Part shown: positions 9,173 through 18,049 of the stretch, piece by piece | How positions within the stretch are numbered: the first letter of the stretch is position 1 | How the letters are laid out: the number at the start of each line of letters is the position of its first letter | Source of the DNA: Lewinellaceae bacterium | GTDB taxonomy: Bacteria; Bacteroidota; Bacteroidia; Chitinophagales; Saprospiraceae | DNA: 64,000 bases | Reading direction: 5' to 3' | Assembly: GCA_020636405.1 (NCBI GenBank) | Contig: JACJXW010000004.1 | Location: 434,001 to 498,000, forward strand | Translations under genes and position numbers: made by a program | The notes under the pieces: model-generated | The model's database searches: none | Told to the model about the DNA's origin: nothing | The model's input: only the letters and a program-made list of their open reading frames with translations

Positions 9173-10159
9173 ATGCAACGTATCTTTACGCTCTTATTTG
9201 CCTCCTTGTTATTTATTTCACTAAATGCCCAGCAACAAGCCAAGCGCTACCTGCTGCTCGAGCATTTCACCAATACACGCTGCGGCATTTGCGCCAACTC
9301 CAACCCCGGCTTTTACAATACGATTGCCGGATATGAGGGGGACTACCACCACATCGCCTATCATCCGAGCGTTCCCTACAGCAACTGTATTTTCTATCAG
9401 GCGAATACGGAAGAGAATTCCGCCCGGGCCAACTACTACACTATTTTCGGTACGCCGAGGGTATTTTTCAATGGGACGAACGGCGTCTCCGGCGGGCAGG
9501 TCAGCGCCTCTATGCTGGAAGACAGGATCGGGCAAACCAGCCCGCTGGCCATTCAGGTCCGGGAAACGGGAAATTCGAACCGGCAGGTGGAAGTAGAGGT
9601 ATTCTCTGTGGACAACCCTCCTGTTGGAGACCTGCGCCTGTTCGTCGCTGTTGTTGAAAAGGAGATCCAGTACAATGCCCCTAATGGAGAAACCCTCCAT
9701 CATGACGTCTTCCGCGATATGCTGACCGATAAGGACGGCGATCCGATCACCCTGTCAGCAGCAGGAGGTTCTGTCGTCGCTTCGTTTAATTTTGCAGTGC
9801 AGAGCGGTTGGCAGGAGAACGAGGTATACGTCCTGGCATTTGTTCAGGATTATTCCACTAAGGAGGTGTTCAACTCCGGCACCCGTTTTGATCCGGTGAT
9901 CAATTCTACCGGCGAGGAATTGGGCGGAACGATGCGCCTGTACCCCAACCCGGCGATGGAAGAAGCCGTAGTCGAGTTTCCAAATGTAGTTACTGGTGTA
10001 CTGGCCGTCCGTAATGGCTTCGGGCAAACCGTCCTAACGCAGAAGGCCGCGGGCCAGCGTAAGGCGCGGTTGGATGTCCAGGGTTTACCTGCTGGAGCGT
10101 ATTGGGTAAGTTTTGAGAGTGAAAAAGGGCATTGGGTGAAGCCGTTATTCAAACGTTAG
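9173..10159 (+). CDS. Omp28-like thioredoxin-fold surface protein with T9SS sorting domain
   Basis: 329 residues from MQRIFTLLF; the open frame extends upstream, but only this ATG gives a proper signal peptide (to about residue 20, LNAQ). After the signal, LLLEHFTNTRCGICAN contains a CxxC (CGIC) in a thioredoxin-like context, followed by a cis-Pro-like FGTPRVFFNG segment. This matches the Omp28-related outer-membrane/secreted family known from Porphyromonas. The middle is a beta-sandwich-like region. The C-terminal 75 residues (MRLYPNPAMEEAVV to the end) are a type A T9SS sorting domain. It probably sits on the cell surface with a redox-active or structural disulfide; no enzymatic role is established. 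A TAATTTTG box at 9072-9079 is a possible -7 element, but the upstream element is weak. Confidence 0.8.
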   Translation: MQRIFTLLFASLLFISLNAQQQAKRYLLLEHFTNTRCGICANSNPGFYNTIAGYEGDYHHIAYHPSVPYSNCIFYQANTEENSARANYYTIFGTPRVFFNGTNGVSGGQVSASMLEDRIGQTSPLAIQVRETGNSNRQVEVEVFSVDNPPVGDLRLFVAVVEKEIQYNAPNGETLHHDVFRDMLTDKDGDPITLSAAGGSVVASFNFAVQSGWQENEVYVLAFVQDYSTKEVFNSGTRFDPVINSTGEELGGTMRLYPNPAMEEAVVEFPNVVTGVLAVRNGFGQTVLTQKAAGQRKARLDVQGLPAGAYWVSFESEKGHWVKPLFKR

Positions 10160-10181
10160 ACAATAGAACAGGAGCCCCGGT

Positions 10182-11279
10182 CTACTTCAGATGTAACGCT
10201 TTCACCATCTTCTTAAAAATATCGTTGTTCTGATAAATCCCCCCAAACAATTCTGCCCCTGGGCCGTAGGCATACACCGGGATCAGTGAAGCCGAATGCC
10301 CGCCGGTGGAAAAAGTTGGGTTGATGTGCTGGTAATCCCGTTGCATCCGGACCTCGGCGGCGGAGAGGGACATACCCCCCGTCTCGTGGTCGGCGGTGAC
10401 GACGACCAGCGTATTGCCATTCTTCTCTGCAAAGTCCAGCGCTACGCCGATGGCCTTGTCAAAATCCAGGGTTTCCTGGATGACGTATTCCGCGTCGTTG
10501 TCGTGGCCGCCCCAGTCGATCTGGGAACCTTCCACCATGAGAAAGAAGCCGTCTTTGTCCTCGCTGAGGTAATCCAGCGCCAATTGGGTGGCTTGTGGTA
10601 AGAAATCACCGCGGCCTTCCTGCATCTTAGGCATGCCTTCAGGGGCGAGCAGGTAACCGTATTTGTGCTCCAGGCTCAGGTTGCCGGGCCGTTCCAGTTT
10701 TTGGGTGTTCACTACAAAACCATTTGCGGCCAGTGTGTCCAGGTAGTCGGCGCTGTCCAGGCGCTGGGTAAAAAACTGCAGGCCGCCGCCTGCAAAGAAA
10801 TGGACCGGAGAGCCGGGAAGTTGGCTGGCAATGTCCTCTTCCAGGCCACGATGGGCGGTATGGGCAAAGAAGGAGGCAGGGGTGGCATGAGTGATAGAGG
10901 AGGTGGCAATCACTCCCGTGCTTTTTCCCTGCTTTGCTGCGATCTCCAGGATGGTTTCCCGGGAAGTGGTATCTTCGTCAACCCCGATGGCGGCATTATA
11001 GGTTTTGTAACCGGTGGAAAAAGCAGTGGCTCCTGCCGCCGAATCGGTGATCAGGTCATCGGTAGGCTTGTTCTGGTGCAGGCCGATGACGGGGAAACGC
11101 ACAAAATTGGGGTCTTTTTCCTGGAAGTAGAAGGCCGTGGAGGCCTGCGCCAGCCCCATACCGTCGCCGATGAATAGGATGACATTTTTGGCTTTTTTGT
11201 TGGTAGGTAGATGTTGGGATGAGCTGTTGCAGCCAATAGCCAGTAGGGCCAGGAGTATCAACGTCAGGTAGCTTTTCAT
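10182..11279 (-). CDS. Alkaline phosphatase, lipoprotein
   Basis: 365 residues. The N-terminus MKSYLTLILLALLAIGC is a lipoprotein signal with lipobox LAIGC (Cys17), so it is likely membrane-anchored in the periplasm or at the surface. It belongs to the PhoA-type alkaline phosphatase family. FIGDGMG (Asp39) binds metal, TDSAAGA contains the nucleophile Ser80, VEGSQIDWGGHDND and VTADHETGG supply further metal ligands, and GGHSASLIP is the last one. It hydrolyses phosphate monoesters to release inorganic phosphate. It is shorter than the E. coli enzyme, as usual for Bacteroidota forms without the long insertions. Convergent with the Omp28-like gene (22 bp apart). Same strand as the PHP-domain lipoprotein, 117 bp upstream, so both could belong to a phosphate-scavenging unit. 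Confidence 0.92.
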   Translation of the reverse strand: MKSYLTLILLALLAIGCNSSSQHLPTNKKAKNVILFIGDGMGLAQASTAFYFQEKDPNFVRFPVIGLHQNKPTDDLITDSAAGATAFSTGYKTYNAAIGVDEDTTSRETILEIAAKQGKSTGVIATSSITHATPASFFAHTAHRGLEEDIASQLPGSPVHFFAGGGLQFFTQRLDSADYLDTLAANGFVVNTQKLERPGNLSLEHKYGYLLAPEGMPKMQEGRGDFLPQATQLALDYLSEDKDGFFLMVEGSQIDWGGHDNDAEYVIQETLDFDKAIGVALDFAEKNGNTLVVVTADHETGGMSLSAAEVRMQRDYQHINPTFSTGGHSASLIPVYAYGPGAELFGGIYQNNDIFKKMVKALHLK

Positions 11280-11396
11280 AGGATTATTGAATTGATTCGC
11301 AAAAAAATAGCCGGGGAGTTATTTGTTGGAGTATACAACTATCCATAAACCAACACCACCACTCCCTCTTACACGACACAAAAGTAAAAAGCGTAT

Positions 11397-12569
11397 TTAT
11401 TCTAAAAGGTAATCTTTGTCACTAATTGTATCCCTCCCATCCGAAAACCAAGGTTGCGTCCAGGCAAAGAACTGCTCGTAGCCTCCATCCGGGTTCGGGC
11501 GCGTATAGCTCAGTTTGCAGCGGACGTAGGCCCCGGCATTGGCCAATTCATAGGCTGCCCGTGTGGTTTCCTGTTTGTTCAGCAACTGTCCGCCCGGGCC
11601 GATGAACTCGATGAGAAAGCCCGGCTGGCCCTGGCTTACCTTTTTGCCGGTAACAAAAGGGGAGTCCAATTCCCGGAAGGTAAGGGCGGTGTCGATCGCC
11701 ACCTGGTATTGCATGCCCTCCCGGGATACTTCCGATAAGATGACCCCGTTGGTGGCGTAGAAGTCGCCGTGCTCCATGGCATGGGTGATGGCGTCGGGCG
11801 TGAGGGTGTCGCAGCGCACCATGACCCACCCTCTGCCGGGGTTGGTCACCTCCGGGCTCCATTTCTTAAAGTCGTGGGCGTCATCTGAAGAAACGCCGTA
11901 TACCAACAATCCGGCCGACAACAAGGAGTCCCACTTCTGTTCGGTGGAGGCGTGCAGTTCATTGCCCCAGTTGTGCACATCGGGGTGCCCGCTGTACAGT
12001 TCGAACAGGTGCAGCCGGTGGACGTGCCGGATGTCTTCGGCGTGGATGCCGGAGAGCCAGTTGGGATGGTTTAGAATAGGCGCCCCGCCGGCCCGCCGCA
12101 CCGAATCGACGTGGGACTGGAGGATGAGCCGTTTGGTTTCCCGGATGGTATCCCCGTTCTCATCGGTCAGGCCCTCCGGCAGATGGGCGGGCACGAAACG
12201 GCGGGTGTTCATGCTCGTGGTGTGAATATGCTGGTGGCCGGTAACCTCTTCGCCGGGAATGAGTATAAAGTCTGCCCGCTTATCCGCAGGCAACGCTACG
12301 CTGTCGGGGTCGATGAATAGGTTGTGCTCACTCAGGATCAGAAAATGATAACCGTGATCGTGATACCAGGCGGCTACGGCTTCCGGTGTGGAATCGGCAT
12401 GGCCGCAAAGTACGGTATGGCTGTGGGTGTTGCCTTTGTACCACCGCACTGAAGCATTGGGTTGTTTTTCCTGGTTAGGGGAGCAGGTAATAAGAAGGAG
12501 ACACAGGGCCGGTAGGAGAGGCCTGGATGCTTTCCCCCTGAAATGAAAATATCCGGATGGTTTCGCCAT
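11397..12569 (-). CDS. PHP-domain metal-dependent phosphoesterase-like lipoprotein
   Basis: 390 residues from MAKPSGYF; an upstream extension is open but lacks protein character. A lipoprotein signal ends in LLLITC. The mature protein begins WYKGNTHSHTVLCGHADSTPEAVAAW, the first PHP metal motif (HxH), followed by HFLILSEHN, then IPGEEVTG and, later, LNHPNW and SSDDAHDF with the remaining His/Asp ligands. PHP domains are trinuclear metal hydrolases. The exported members act on phosphoesters, but the substrate here is not known. The last 100 residues look like a beta-rich accessory domain. Placement next to alkaline phosphatase suggests extracellular phosphate handling (inference). Confidence 0.75.
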   Translation of the reverse strand: MAKPSGYFHFRGKASRPLLPALCLLLITCSPNQEKQPNASVRWYKGNTHSHTVLCGHADSTPEAVAAWYHDHGYHFLILSEHNLFIDPDSVALPADKRADFILIPGEEVTGHQHIHTTSMNTRRFVPAHLPEGLTDENGDTIRETKRLILQSHVDSVRRAGGAPILNHPNWLSGIHAEDIRHVHRLHLFELYSGHPDVHNWGNELHASTEQKWDSLLSAGLLVYGVSSDDAHDFKKWSPEVTNPGRGWVMVRCDTLTPDAITHAMEHGDFYATNGVILSEVSREGMQYQVAIDTALTFRELDSPFVTGKKVSQGQPGFLIEFIGPGGQLLNKQETTRAAYELANAGAYVRCKLSYTRPNPDGGYEQFFAWTQPWFSDGRDTISDKDYLLE

Positions 12570-12787
12570 AAGAAAATGAAGATTGCAGATTTGAAACCCT
12601 GGCAAGGTAGTTATTTTCTGCTTCCATATGGCAGTTGTAACAGCGGATTCCATCAGGATTCGGGCTTTGTACCGGTACCGCCAGACAGCGGAGGGCGAAT
12701 TGCCATAGGCGGGTAAAATTGTATGGCAATAGGGATCAATACAGAAATAAGCCTTAACTTGGCATGTCTACAAAAACCGTAATGACT

Positions 12788-13336
12788 ATGAAAAAGAATA
12801 TCCTTTCCATCCTGGCAAGTGCCCTTTTGCTGAGCTTTAGCCTCCTGTTGCCCTCCTGCGGCGGCGGCGATACCTCCGGTTCTTCTACTGAAACCAAGGA
12901 ACCGCCGAAATCGATGGTCGCTGAAGAAAAAGCCCCCATCGAAGTCTCGGAGGATGGCACTACTGTTACCATCCGCCTCACCGGCGACGACCTGATGAAG
13001 TACAACCTGAACAAGATCGAAGTCAAAGAGGGACAGAAGATCAAGCTCACCCTCACGCACATCGGCAAAATGCCCAAAGAGGCCATGGGCCACAACTTCG
13101 TGCTGTTGAAACCGGAGATAACAATAGAAGCTTTTGCCAATGAGGCCGCTCTGGCCAAGGACAACGGATATATTCCGGAAAGCCAGGAAGCGAACATCAT
13201 CGCACACACCGACATGGTTGGTGGCGGACAGTCCACCTCCATTGAATTCGACGCACCGGCTAAAGGAAGCTATAAATTCATGTGTTCTTTCCCTGCTCAC
13301 TACGTGAATATGCAGGGGGACTTTGTGGTGAATTAG
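12788..13336 (+). CDS. Azurin-like cupredoxin, lipoprotein
   Basis: 182 residues from MKKNILSIL; two in-frame ATGs lie 2 and 8 codons upstream, but the lysine pair followed by a hydrophobic core makes this the natural signal start. The lipobox LLPSC gives a lipidated cysteine, followed by a Gly/Ser linker. The cupredoxin domain shows the azurin pattern: MPKEAMGHNFVLL holds the first copper His, and YKFMCSFPAHYVNMQGDFVVN holds the Cys, the second His and the axial Met. It is a periplasmic single-electron carrier, probably shuttling electrons to a cytochrome oxidase or reductase. Divergent from the PHP gene with about 220 bp between them. Confidence 0.92.
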   Translation: MKKNILSILASALLLSFSLLLPSCGGGDTSGSSTETKEPPKSMVAEEKAPIEVSEDGTTVTIRLTGDDLMKYNLNKIEVKEGQKIKLTLTHIGKMPKEAMGHNFVLLKPEITIEAFANEAALAKDNGYIPESQEANIIAHTDMVGGGQSTSIEFDAPAKGSYKFMCSFPAHYVNMQGDFVVN

Positions 13337-13458
13337 AACGGAAACCACAGGAGTCATCCCGAATTTTCGAAATGCACGAATTTGGCCTGCGGCCGGAATA
13401 TTTCCGGGCAGCAAGCCTGCATTTTGCCGGCAAAGCCGGCATATTCCTCCGCAGGGAG

Positions 13459-13498
13459 CATTACCCATCCCGAATTGAAAAATTCGGGATGGGTAATG
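13459..13498. terminator. Bidirectional hairpin between azurin gene and argH
   Basis: Perfect 18-pair palindrome with arms CATTACCCATCCCGAATT and its complement around a GAAA loop. It sits between two convergent genes and directly abuts the argH stop codon. It lacks a clean T-run on either strand, so it may be an attenuated terminator or a palindromic repeat doing that job. Smaller palindromes (GCCGGC-AAA-GCCGGC; CCGGAA-TAT-TTCCGG) lie just before it at 13394-13440. Confidence 0.7.
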
Positions 13499-14830
13499 TT
13501 ACTCCAACAATGCTTGTATCGCTTCCTCCACATGTTTAAACGGGAAGCCTGCCACCACTTTCTCCATCTTCCTTTCGATCTCCTCCAGACACAAGTTACC
13601 CAGGCTGCCCTCGTGCGAATGGCGTAATTCCTGCGGTGCCTCGAATTGCCCTTCCCCGATCTGCCGGCCCACCTGCTGATAAGCCTCCCGGAAGGGGACG
13701 CCCTGCAGCACCAGCTCATTGACCACTTCTACGCTGAACAGGAACTGATAGCGTTCGTCCTCCAGAATGTGGGGGTTTACCTCAGCCTGGGGCAAGGCAT
13801 AGGTGAGAATGCCCATACAGTCTTTCAGGTGCTGAATGGCGGGAACGATGCTTTCCTTCAGCAGCTGAAAATCGCGGTGGTAGCCCGAAGGCAGGCTGGT
13901 GGTGAGCTGGCTCACCTGTACCGGCAGGGACTGCAGGTGGTTGCAGCGGGCGCGGATCAGCTCGAACACATCAGGATTCTTCTTGTGGGGCATGATGCTG
14001 GAGCCGGTCGTCAGTTCGTCGGGGAAGGACAGGAAGGCGAAGTTCTGGCTGACATACAGCACGACATCCGAAGCCAGCTTGCCCAGGGTGTGTGCCAGAG
14101 CGGCCAGGGCGTAGCTCAGGAAAAGTTCAGTCTTGCCGCGCCCCATCTGGGCATGCACCACGTTGTAGTTCAAATCATCAAAACCCAGCAGGCGGGTAGT
14201 CAGGGTCCGGTCCAGCGGGAAGGAAGTGCCGTAGCCGGCCGCCGACCCCAGCGGGTTCTGGTTGATGTTGTGGTAAACACTCTGCAGCAGCCGCAGGTCA
14301 TCCACCAAAGACTCGGCATAGGCGCTGAACCACAACCCGAAACTGGAAGGCATGGCCGCCTGGAAGTGGGTATATCCGGGCAGCAGGACATGTCGGTGCC
14401 GCTCGGCCAGCTGGATCAGCGTGGTGAATAGCCGTTCCGTAAGTTCAACGATCTCCTGCAGCTCGGCGCGGAAGTACAGGCGCAGGTCGACCAGCACCTG
14501 GTCGTTGCGCGAACGGCCGGCATGGATCTTCTTGCCGGCATCTCCCAGCTCGCGGGTCAGTAGCAGCTCCACCTGGGAGTGGATGTCTTCAATGCCTTGC
14601 TCGATCTCCAGTTCGCCTGCCACTGCTTTCCGGTACAGCTGTCTTAACGTACCTGCCAACTGCTTCCGCTCCTCAGTATGCAGCAGCCCGATCGTATCCA
14701 GCATGCGGATATGAGCCAGCGAGCCCAGAATGTCATAGGGCGCCAGGTAGCGGTCCAGTTCGCGGTCCTGCCCGATGGTGAAAGTTTCGATCTGCTGATC
14801 GACGGTATAACTTTTTTGCCAGAGCTTCAT
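13499..14830 (-). CDS. argH: Argininosuccinate lyase
   Basis: 443 residues. Splits argininosuccinate into arginine and fumarate, the last step of arginine synthesis. The fumarase/aspartase superfamily signature GSSIMPHKKNPD is intact, and the substrate-binding HAGRSRNDQV and the TGYTHFQAAMPS-type loop (seen as LPGYTHFQAAMPSS) are present. It is the last gene of the arginine operon. The 252-bp gap to argE upstream is filled with an 85-bp tandem repeat, and its start codon lies at the edge of the first repeat copy. The other copies carry the related start ATGAAACGCTGG. Translation probably starts at 14830, because downstream codons match the family from residue 2 (KLWQKSY). Confidence 0.95.
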   Translation of the reverse strand: MKLWQKSYTVDQQIETFTIGQDRELDRYLAPYDILGSLAHIRMLDTIGLLHTEERKQLAGTLRQLYRKAVAGELEIEQGIEDIHSQVELLLTRELGDAGKKIHAGRSRNDQVLVDLRLYFRAELQEIVELTERLFTTLIQLAERHRHVLLPGYTHFQAAMPSSFGLWFSAYAESLVDDLRLLQSVYHNINQNPLGSAAGYGTSFPLDRTLTTRLLGFDDLNYNVVHAQMGRGKTELFLSYALAALAHTLGKLASDVVLYVSQNFAFLSFPDELTTGSSIMPHKKNPDVFELIRARCNHLQSLPVQVSQLTTSLPSGYHRDFQLLKESIVPAIQHLKDCMGILTYALPQAEVNPHILEDERYQFLFSVEVVNELVLQGVPFREAYQQVGRQIGEGQFEAPQELRHSHEGSLGNLCLEEIERKMEKVVAGFPFKHVEEAIQALLE

Positions 14831-15070
14831 GATGAGTAACGGTTATTGGTTCGACGCGCGCCTCGGAGCGCTAAATTTATTTGGCGTCGGAGACGTAAAC
14901 GAACCAGCGTTTCATGATAAGTAACGGTTATTGGTTCGACGCGTGTCTCGGAGCGCCAAATTTATTTGGCGTCGGAAACGTAAACGAACCAGCGTTTCAT
15001 GATAAGTAACGGTTATTGGTTCGACGCGCGTCTCGGAGCGCCAAATTTATTTGGCGTCGGAAACGTAAAC
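14828..15070. repeat. Three-copy 85-bp tandem repeat in the argE-argH gap
   Basis: Copies begin at 14828, 14913 and 14998; the period is exactly 85 bp and the third copy is cut at 73 bp. Copies differ at only a few bases. Each holds a small palindrome around CCAAAT-TT-ATTTGG, and a wider pairing of GGTTCGACGCG with CGTAAACGAACC-like sequence. On the minus (coding) strand every copy carries an ATG followed by AAACGCTGG, echoing the real argH start ATGAAGCTCTGG. The edge next to argE also repeats the GGTTATTGGTTA of the argE end. It looks like repeated duplication of the old intergenic segment. Confidence 0.95.
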
Positions 15071-15082
15071 CCAAAGATAACG

Positions 15083-16171
15083 CTAATAACCAATAACCAT
15101 TTCATCCGTACCCCGGCGGGCAAAGGCACTCATCAACTGAATGTACATTTTTATTCCCGTTTCCACCTCGCTCAGCCGGATGAATTCGTCCGCCGTGTGG
15201 GAGCGGGCGCTGTCCCCCGGGCCGATCTTGACGGTGGGAAAGGCGCAAAGCGCCTGGTCGGAGAGGGTAGGGGAGCCGTAGGTTTTCATACCCAGAGCGA
15301 TACCCGCCTGCACCAGCGGATGATCAGAAGAGATACCGCTGGGATTGAGCCGGAAAGAACGAGCCGTCAGTTCGGCCAGGGTGTGCTCCTGCAGGATGTC
15401 GAACACCTCCCGGTTGGTGTAGCACTCCTGCGTGCGCACGTCGATGACGTAGCGGCAGGCATCGGGCACCACGTTGTGCTGAGAGCCGGCTTCTATCTGG
15501 GTCACCGTGGCTTTGACCGGCCCCAGGGTGGGGGATATCTTTTCGAATCGGTAATCCTTTATCCACTGTATGTCCTGCAGTGCCAGGTAGATGGCGTTTA
15601 CCCCTTCGTCGCGGGCGGCGTGGCCGGATTTGCCGCGTGCCACCGCATCGATGACCATCAGGCCGCGTTCGGCGATGGCGAGCTGCATCTGCGTGGGTTC
15701 CCCGATGATGCCCACCGCTATCTCGGGCAGTTCTTCCAGAATGGAAGCGATGCCGTTTGGCCCGGAGATCTCCTCCTCGGCCGTGGCGGCCATCACCAGG
15801 TTGAAAGGCAGGCCCTCCCTTTTATAAAAGTGCAGGAAGGTGGCGATCAGAGACACCAAAGGCCCGCCGGCATCGTTGCTGCCCAGGCCGTACAGGGCCT
15901 CTCCCTCTATGGCGGGTGTGAACGGATCGCGCTGCCAGCCCTGTGCCGGCCGGACGGTATCGTGGTGGGAGTTGAGCAGAACGTAGGGCTTCCCCTCATC
16001 CCGATGTTGGGAATAGGCCCAGATGTTGTTGCCTTTGCGGTGGGTGGGGATGTGGCGTTCCCGGAAAAACGACTCGATCACCTCCGCCGTTTCCTCTTCT
16101 TCCCGGGAAAAGGAGGGAACGGCAATGAGCTGGTGGAGTAGGCCTATAGCTTCTTTGGTGTGCTCAATCAT
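15083..16171 (-). CDS. argE: M20-family acyl-ornithine deacetylase
   Basis: 362 residues. Removes the N-acyl group from acylornithine (acetyl or, in many Bacteroidota, succinyl) to free ornithine or, in this branch, citrulline. M20 peptidase motifs: NSHHDTVRP (first metal His and catalytic Asp), GLGSNDAGGP (bridging Asp), ATAEEEISG (catalytic and metal Glu pair) and a late ligand near GPGDSARSHTADEF. The dimerisation 'lid' domain occupies the middle. Placed between argB and argH in the operon, which fits the transcarbamylation-before-deacylation pathway where acylcitrulline is the substrate. Confidence 0.9.
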   Translation of the reverse strand: MIEHTKEAIGLLHQLIAVPSFSREEEETAEVIESFFRERHIPTHRKGNNIWAYSQHRDEGKPYVLLNSHHDTVRPAQGWQRDPFTPAIEGEALYGLGSNDAGGPLVSLIATFLHFYKREGLPFNLVMAATAEEEISGPNGIASILEELPEIAVGIIGEPTQMQLAIAERGLMVIDAVARGKSGHAARDEGVNAIYLALQDIQWIKDYRFEKISPTLGPVKATVTQIEAGSQHNVVPDACRYVIDVRTQECYTNREVFDILQEHTLAELTARSFRLNPSGISSDHPLVQAGIALGMKTYGSPTLSDQALCAFPTVKIGPGDSARSHTADEFIRLSEVETGIKMYIQLMSAFARRGTDEMVIGY

Positions 16172-16293
16172 CTTCTTTGCTGTTCTTTGGATGAATAGAG
16201 GAGGGAGACTTGAAGTACAAATTAAAAATGAACCTCCACCTGCCGGGTTATCCCATCTGCATGACTACTGCAACCCCGGAAGGTTGGGGCTAC

Positions 16294-17085
16294 CTACTCC
16301 GGAAACTCCGTCGTCCACACCAGTTGCGTGGCCTCGCCCAGCGCCAGCGCCCTTCTGTCTCCTACCTGCACGGAGGCGGCTCCTGCCTTCAATGCCCGGA
16401 AAGCATTGTCCAGCTTGGGGATCATCCCCTCGGCGATGACACCCTGCTCCCGGTAAGCAGCGTACAATTCGGGGTCCAGATACCGGATCACGGAATCCAT
16501 GTTGTCGATATCCGTCATTACCCCCGGTTTTTCAAAGCAGTAATACAGGTTGGCCTGATACTGCCCGGCCAGGGCGATGGCCAGCTCGGCGGCGATGGTG
16601 TCGGCATTGGTATTGAGCAACTGCCCTTTGCCGTCGTGGGTGATGGCGCAAAGCACCGGCGTCATGCCGGCTTCCAGCAGAGCGGCCAGGCTCCGGGTAT
16701 TGACAGCTTTGACGTCGCCTACATAACCGTAGTCGATGTCTTTTACCGGCCGCTTATCCGCCAGGATGACATTGCCGTCGGGGCCGCTCAGGCCGATGGC
16801 GTTGCAGCCCAGCGCCTGCAGCATGCTCACCACCTTTTTATTCTCCAGCCCGGCGTACACCATTACCACCACTTCCAATGTATCCGTGTCGGTTATCCGC
16901 CGCCCCTCGTGCATTCTTGGCTCTATACCCAACTGTCGGCTCATCCGGCTGGCGCGCCGGCCTCCACCGTGGATGAGCAGCTTGCGCCCGGGCAGGTTGC
17001 TGAAGAAGCCGAGGGTCTCTTCCAGTTCTTTGTCATCTTCCAGCACGGCGCCGCCGATCTTGAACAGGTGCAGGGGTTCTTTCAT
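16294..17085 (-). CDS. argB: Acylglutamate kinase
   Basis: 263 residues. Phosphorylates N-acylglutamate. Amino-acid kinase fold: the N-terminal strand FKIGGAVL with its Lys, then LLIHGGGRRASRM (the glycine loop), GLSGPDGN in the middle and a C-terminal nucleotide-binding half ending near VGDRRALALG. A shorter form is typical of Bacteroidota. 19 bp separate it from argF' upstream, so the two are translated from one message. A 122-bp gap before argE holds no recognisable element. Confidence 0.92.
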   Translation of the reverse strand: MKEPLHLFKIGGAVLEDDKELEETLGFFSNLPGRKLLIHGGGRRASRMSRQLGIEPRMHEGRRITDTDTLEVVVMVYAGLENKKVVSMLQALGCNAIGLSGPDGNVILADKRPVKDIDYGYVGDVKAVNTRSLAALLEAGMTPVLCAITHDGKGQLLNTNADTIAAELAIALAGQYQANLYYCFEKPGVMTDIDNMDSVIRYLDPELYAAYREQGVIAEGMIPKLDNAFRALKAGAASVQVGDRRALALGEATQLVWTTEFPE

Positions 17086-17104
17086 TTAGTAATTTTTGTA
17101 ATTT

Positions 17105-18049
17105 TCAGCTTTCAAGGATACTTTTCAGCACCGCCATCGCCGCATACGTCCGGTTGTTCGCCTGCTCAATCACCAGGGAGTTGGGCCCATCCAGCACGGC
17201 GTCGGCTACTACTACGTTGCGGCGCACCGGCAGGCAGTGCATGAACTTTCCGTTATTGGTCAGGGCCATCTTTTCCGGGGTGATCATCCAGGCGGCGTCC
17301 TGGCTGAGGATCCGGCCGTAATCCTGATAGGACGACCAGTTCTTGGCGTAGATAAAGTCGGCCCCTTCAAAGGTTTCATTTTGATCATGGGTTACCGATA
17401 CGCCCCGGGTGAATTCCTCCGCCAGCTCGTAGCCGGGCGGGTGGGTGAGTACCAGTTCCACATCGGCAAGTTTCATCCATTCGAGGAAAGAATTGGCGAC
17501 GGCCTGCGGCAGGGCCCGTGGATGGGGCGCCCAGCTGAGCACCACTTTGGGGCGGTGCGCCGGCCGGTATTCCTCGATCGTTACCCAATCGGCCAGGGAC
17601 TGCAGAGGGTGGCGGATAGCGGACTCCAGGCTGACGACCGGGACGCGGGCGTACCGCTGAAATTGACGGAGGATATAGTCCGAATAGTCCTGCTCGCGAT
17701 CCTTCAGGCCGGGAAAGGTGCGGATACCGATGATGTCGGCGTACTGGCTGATCACCGCCGCCGCTTCCCGGATGTGCTCTGCCTTGTCCATGTTCATGAC
17801 GGCGCCGTCTTCAAACTCCAGCTGCCAGCCCTGTCCGGCGTTATAGTCCATCACCGATAGGCCCAGTTCTATTGCTGCCTTTTGCGTGCTCAGGCGGGTG
17901 CGGAGGCTGGGGTTGAAAAACAGTAGGGCGATGGTGGCGTCGTTCCCGCTTTGCCGCAGGCTGCCGCGAGGCGCCTGCTTCAGGGCGAGGGCTTCCTTCA
18001 CCAGTGCTTCGGGATCGGGAACATCGTGAACGGAGGTGAATTGCTTCAT
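17105..18049 (-). CDS. argF': N-acylornithine carbamoyltransferase
   Basis: 314 residues. Transfers a carbamoyl group from carbamoyl phosphate to an N-acylated ornithine. It shares the transcarbamylase fold: carbamoyl phosphate binding FFNPSLRTRLS at about residue 45, ESAIRHPLQSLAD in the hinge (HPxQ), and the C-terminal HCLPVRRNVVV. The HPLQ form and the operon context place it with the acylornithine enzymes (AOTCase of Xanthomonas, SOTCase of Bacteroides) rather than with true ornithine transcarbamylase, which uses HPxQ plus an SMG loop. Which acyl group it takes (acetyl or succinyl) cannot be settled by eye. Overlaps argD by 4 bp (ATGA type), so the pair is translationally coupled. Confidence 0.9.
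   Translation of the reverse strand: MKQFTSVHDVPDPEALVKEALALKQAPRGSLRQSGNDATIALLFFNPSLRTRLSTQKAAIELGLSVMDYNAGQGWQLEFEDGAVMNMDKAEHIREAAAVISQYADIIGIRTFPGLKDREQDYSDYILRQFQRYARVPVVSLESAIRHPLQSLADWVTIEEYRPAHRPKVVLSWAPHPRALPQAVANSFLEWMKLADVELVLTHPPGYELAEEFTRGVSVTHDQNETFEGADFIYAKNWSSYQDYGRILSQDAAWMITPEKMALTNNGKFMHCLPVRRNVVVADAVLDGPNSLVIEQANNRTYAAMAVLKSILES

Noticed and set aside
12653..13468. 271-codon minus frame across the azurin gene
   Set aside because: Azurin on the + strand has complete copper ligands.
14828..15070. CRISPR-like array
   Set aside because: Units are adjacent and nearly identical over the full 85 bp with no unique spacers. Same for 41764-42049.
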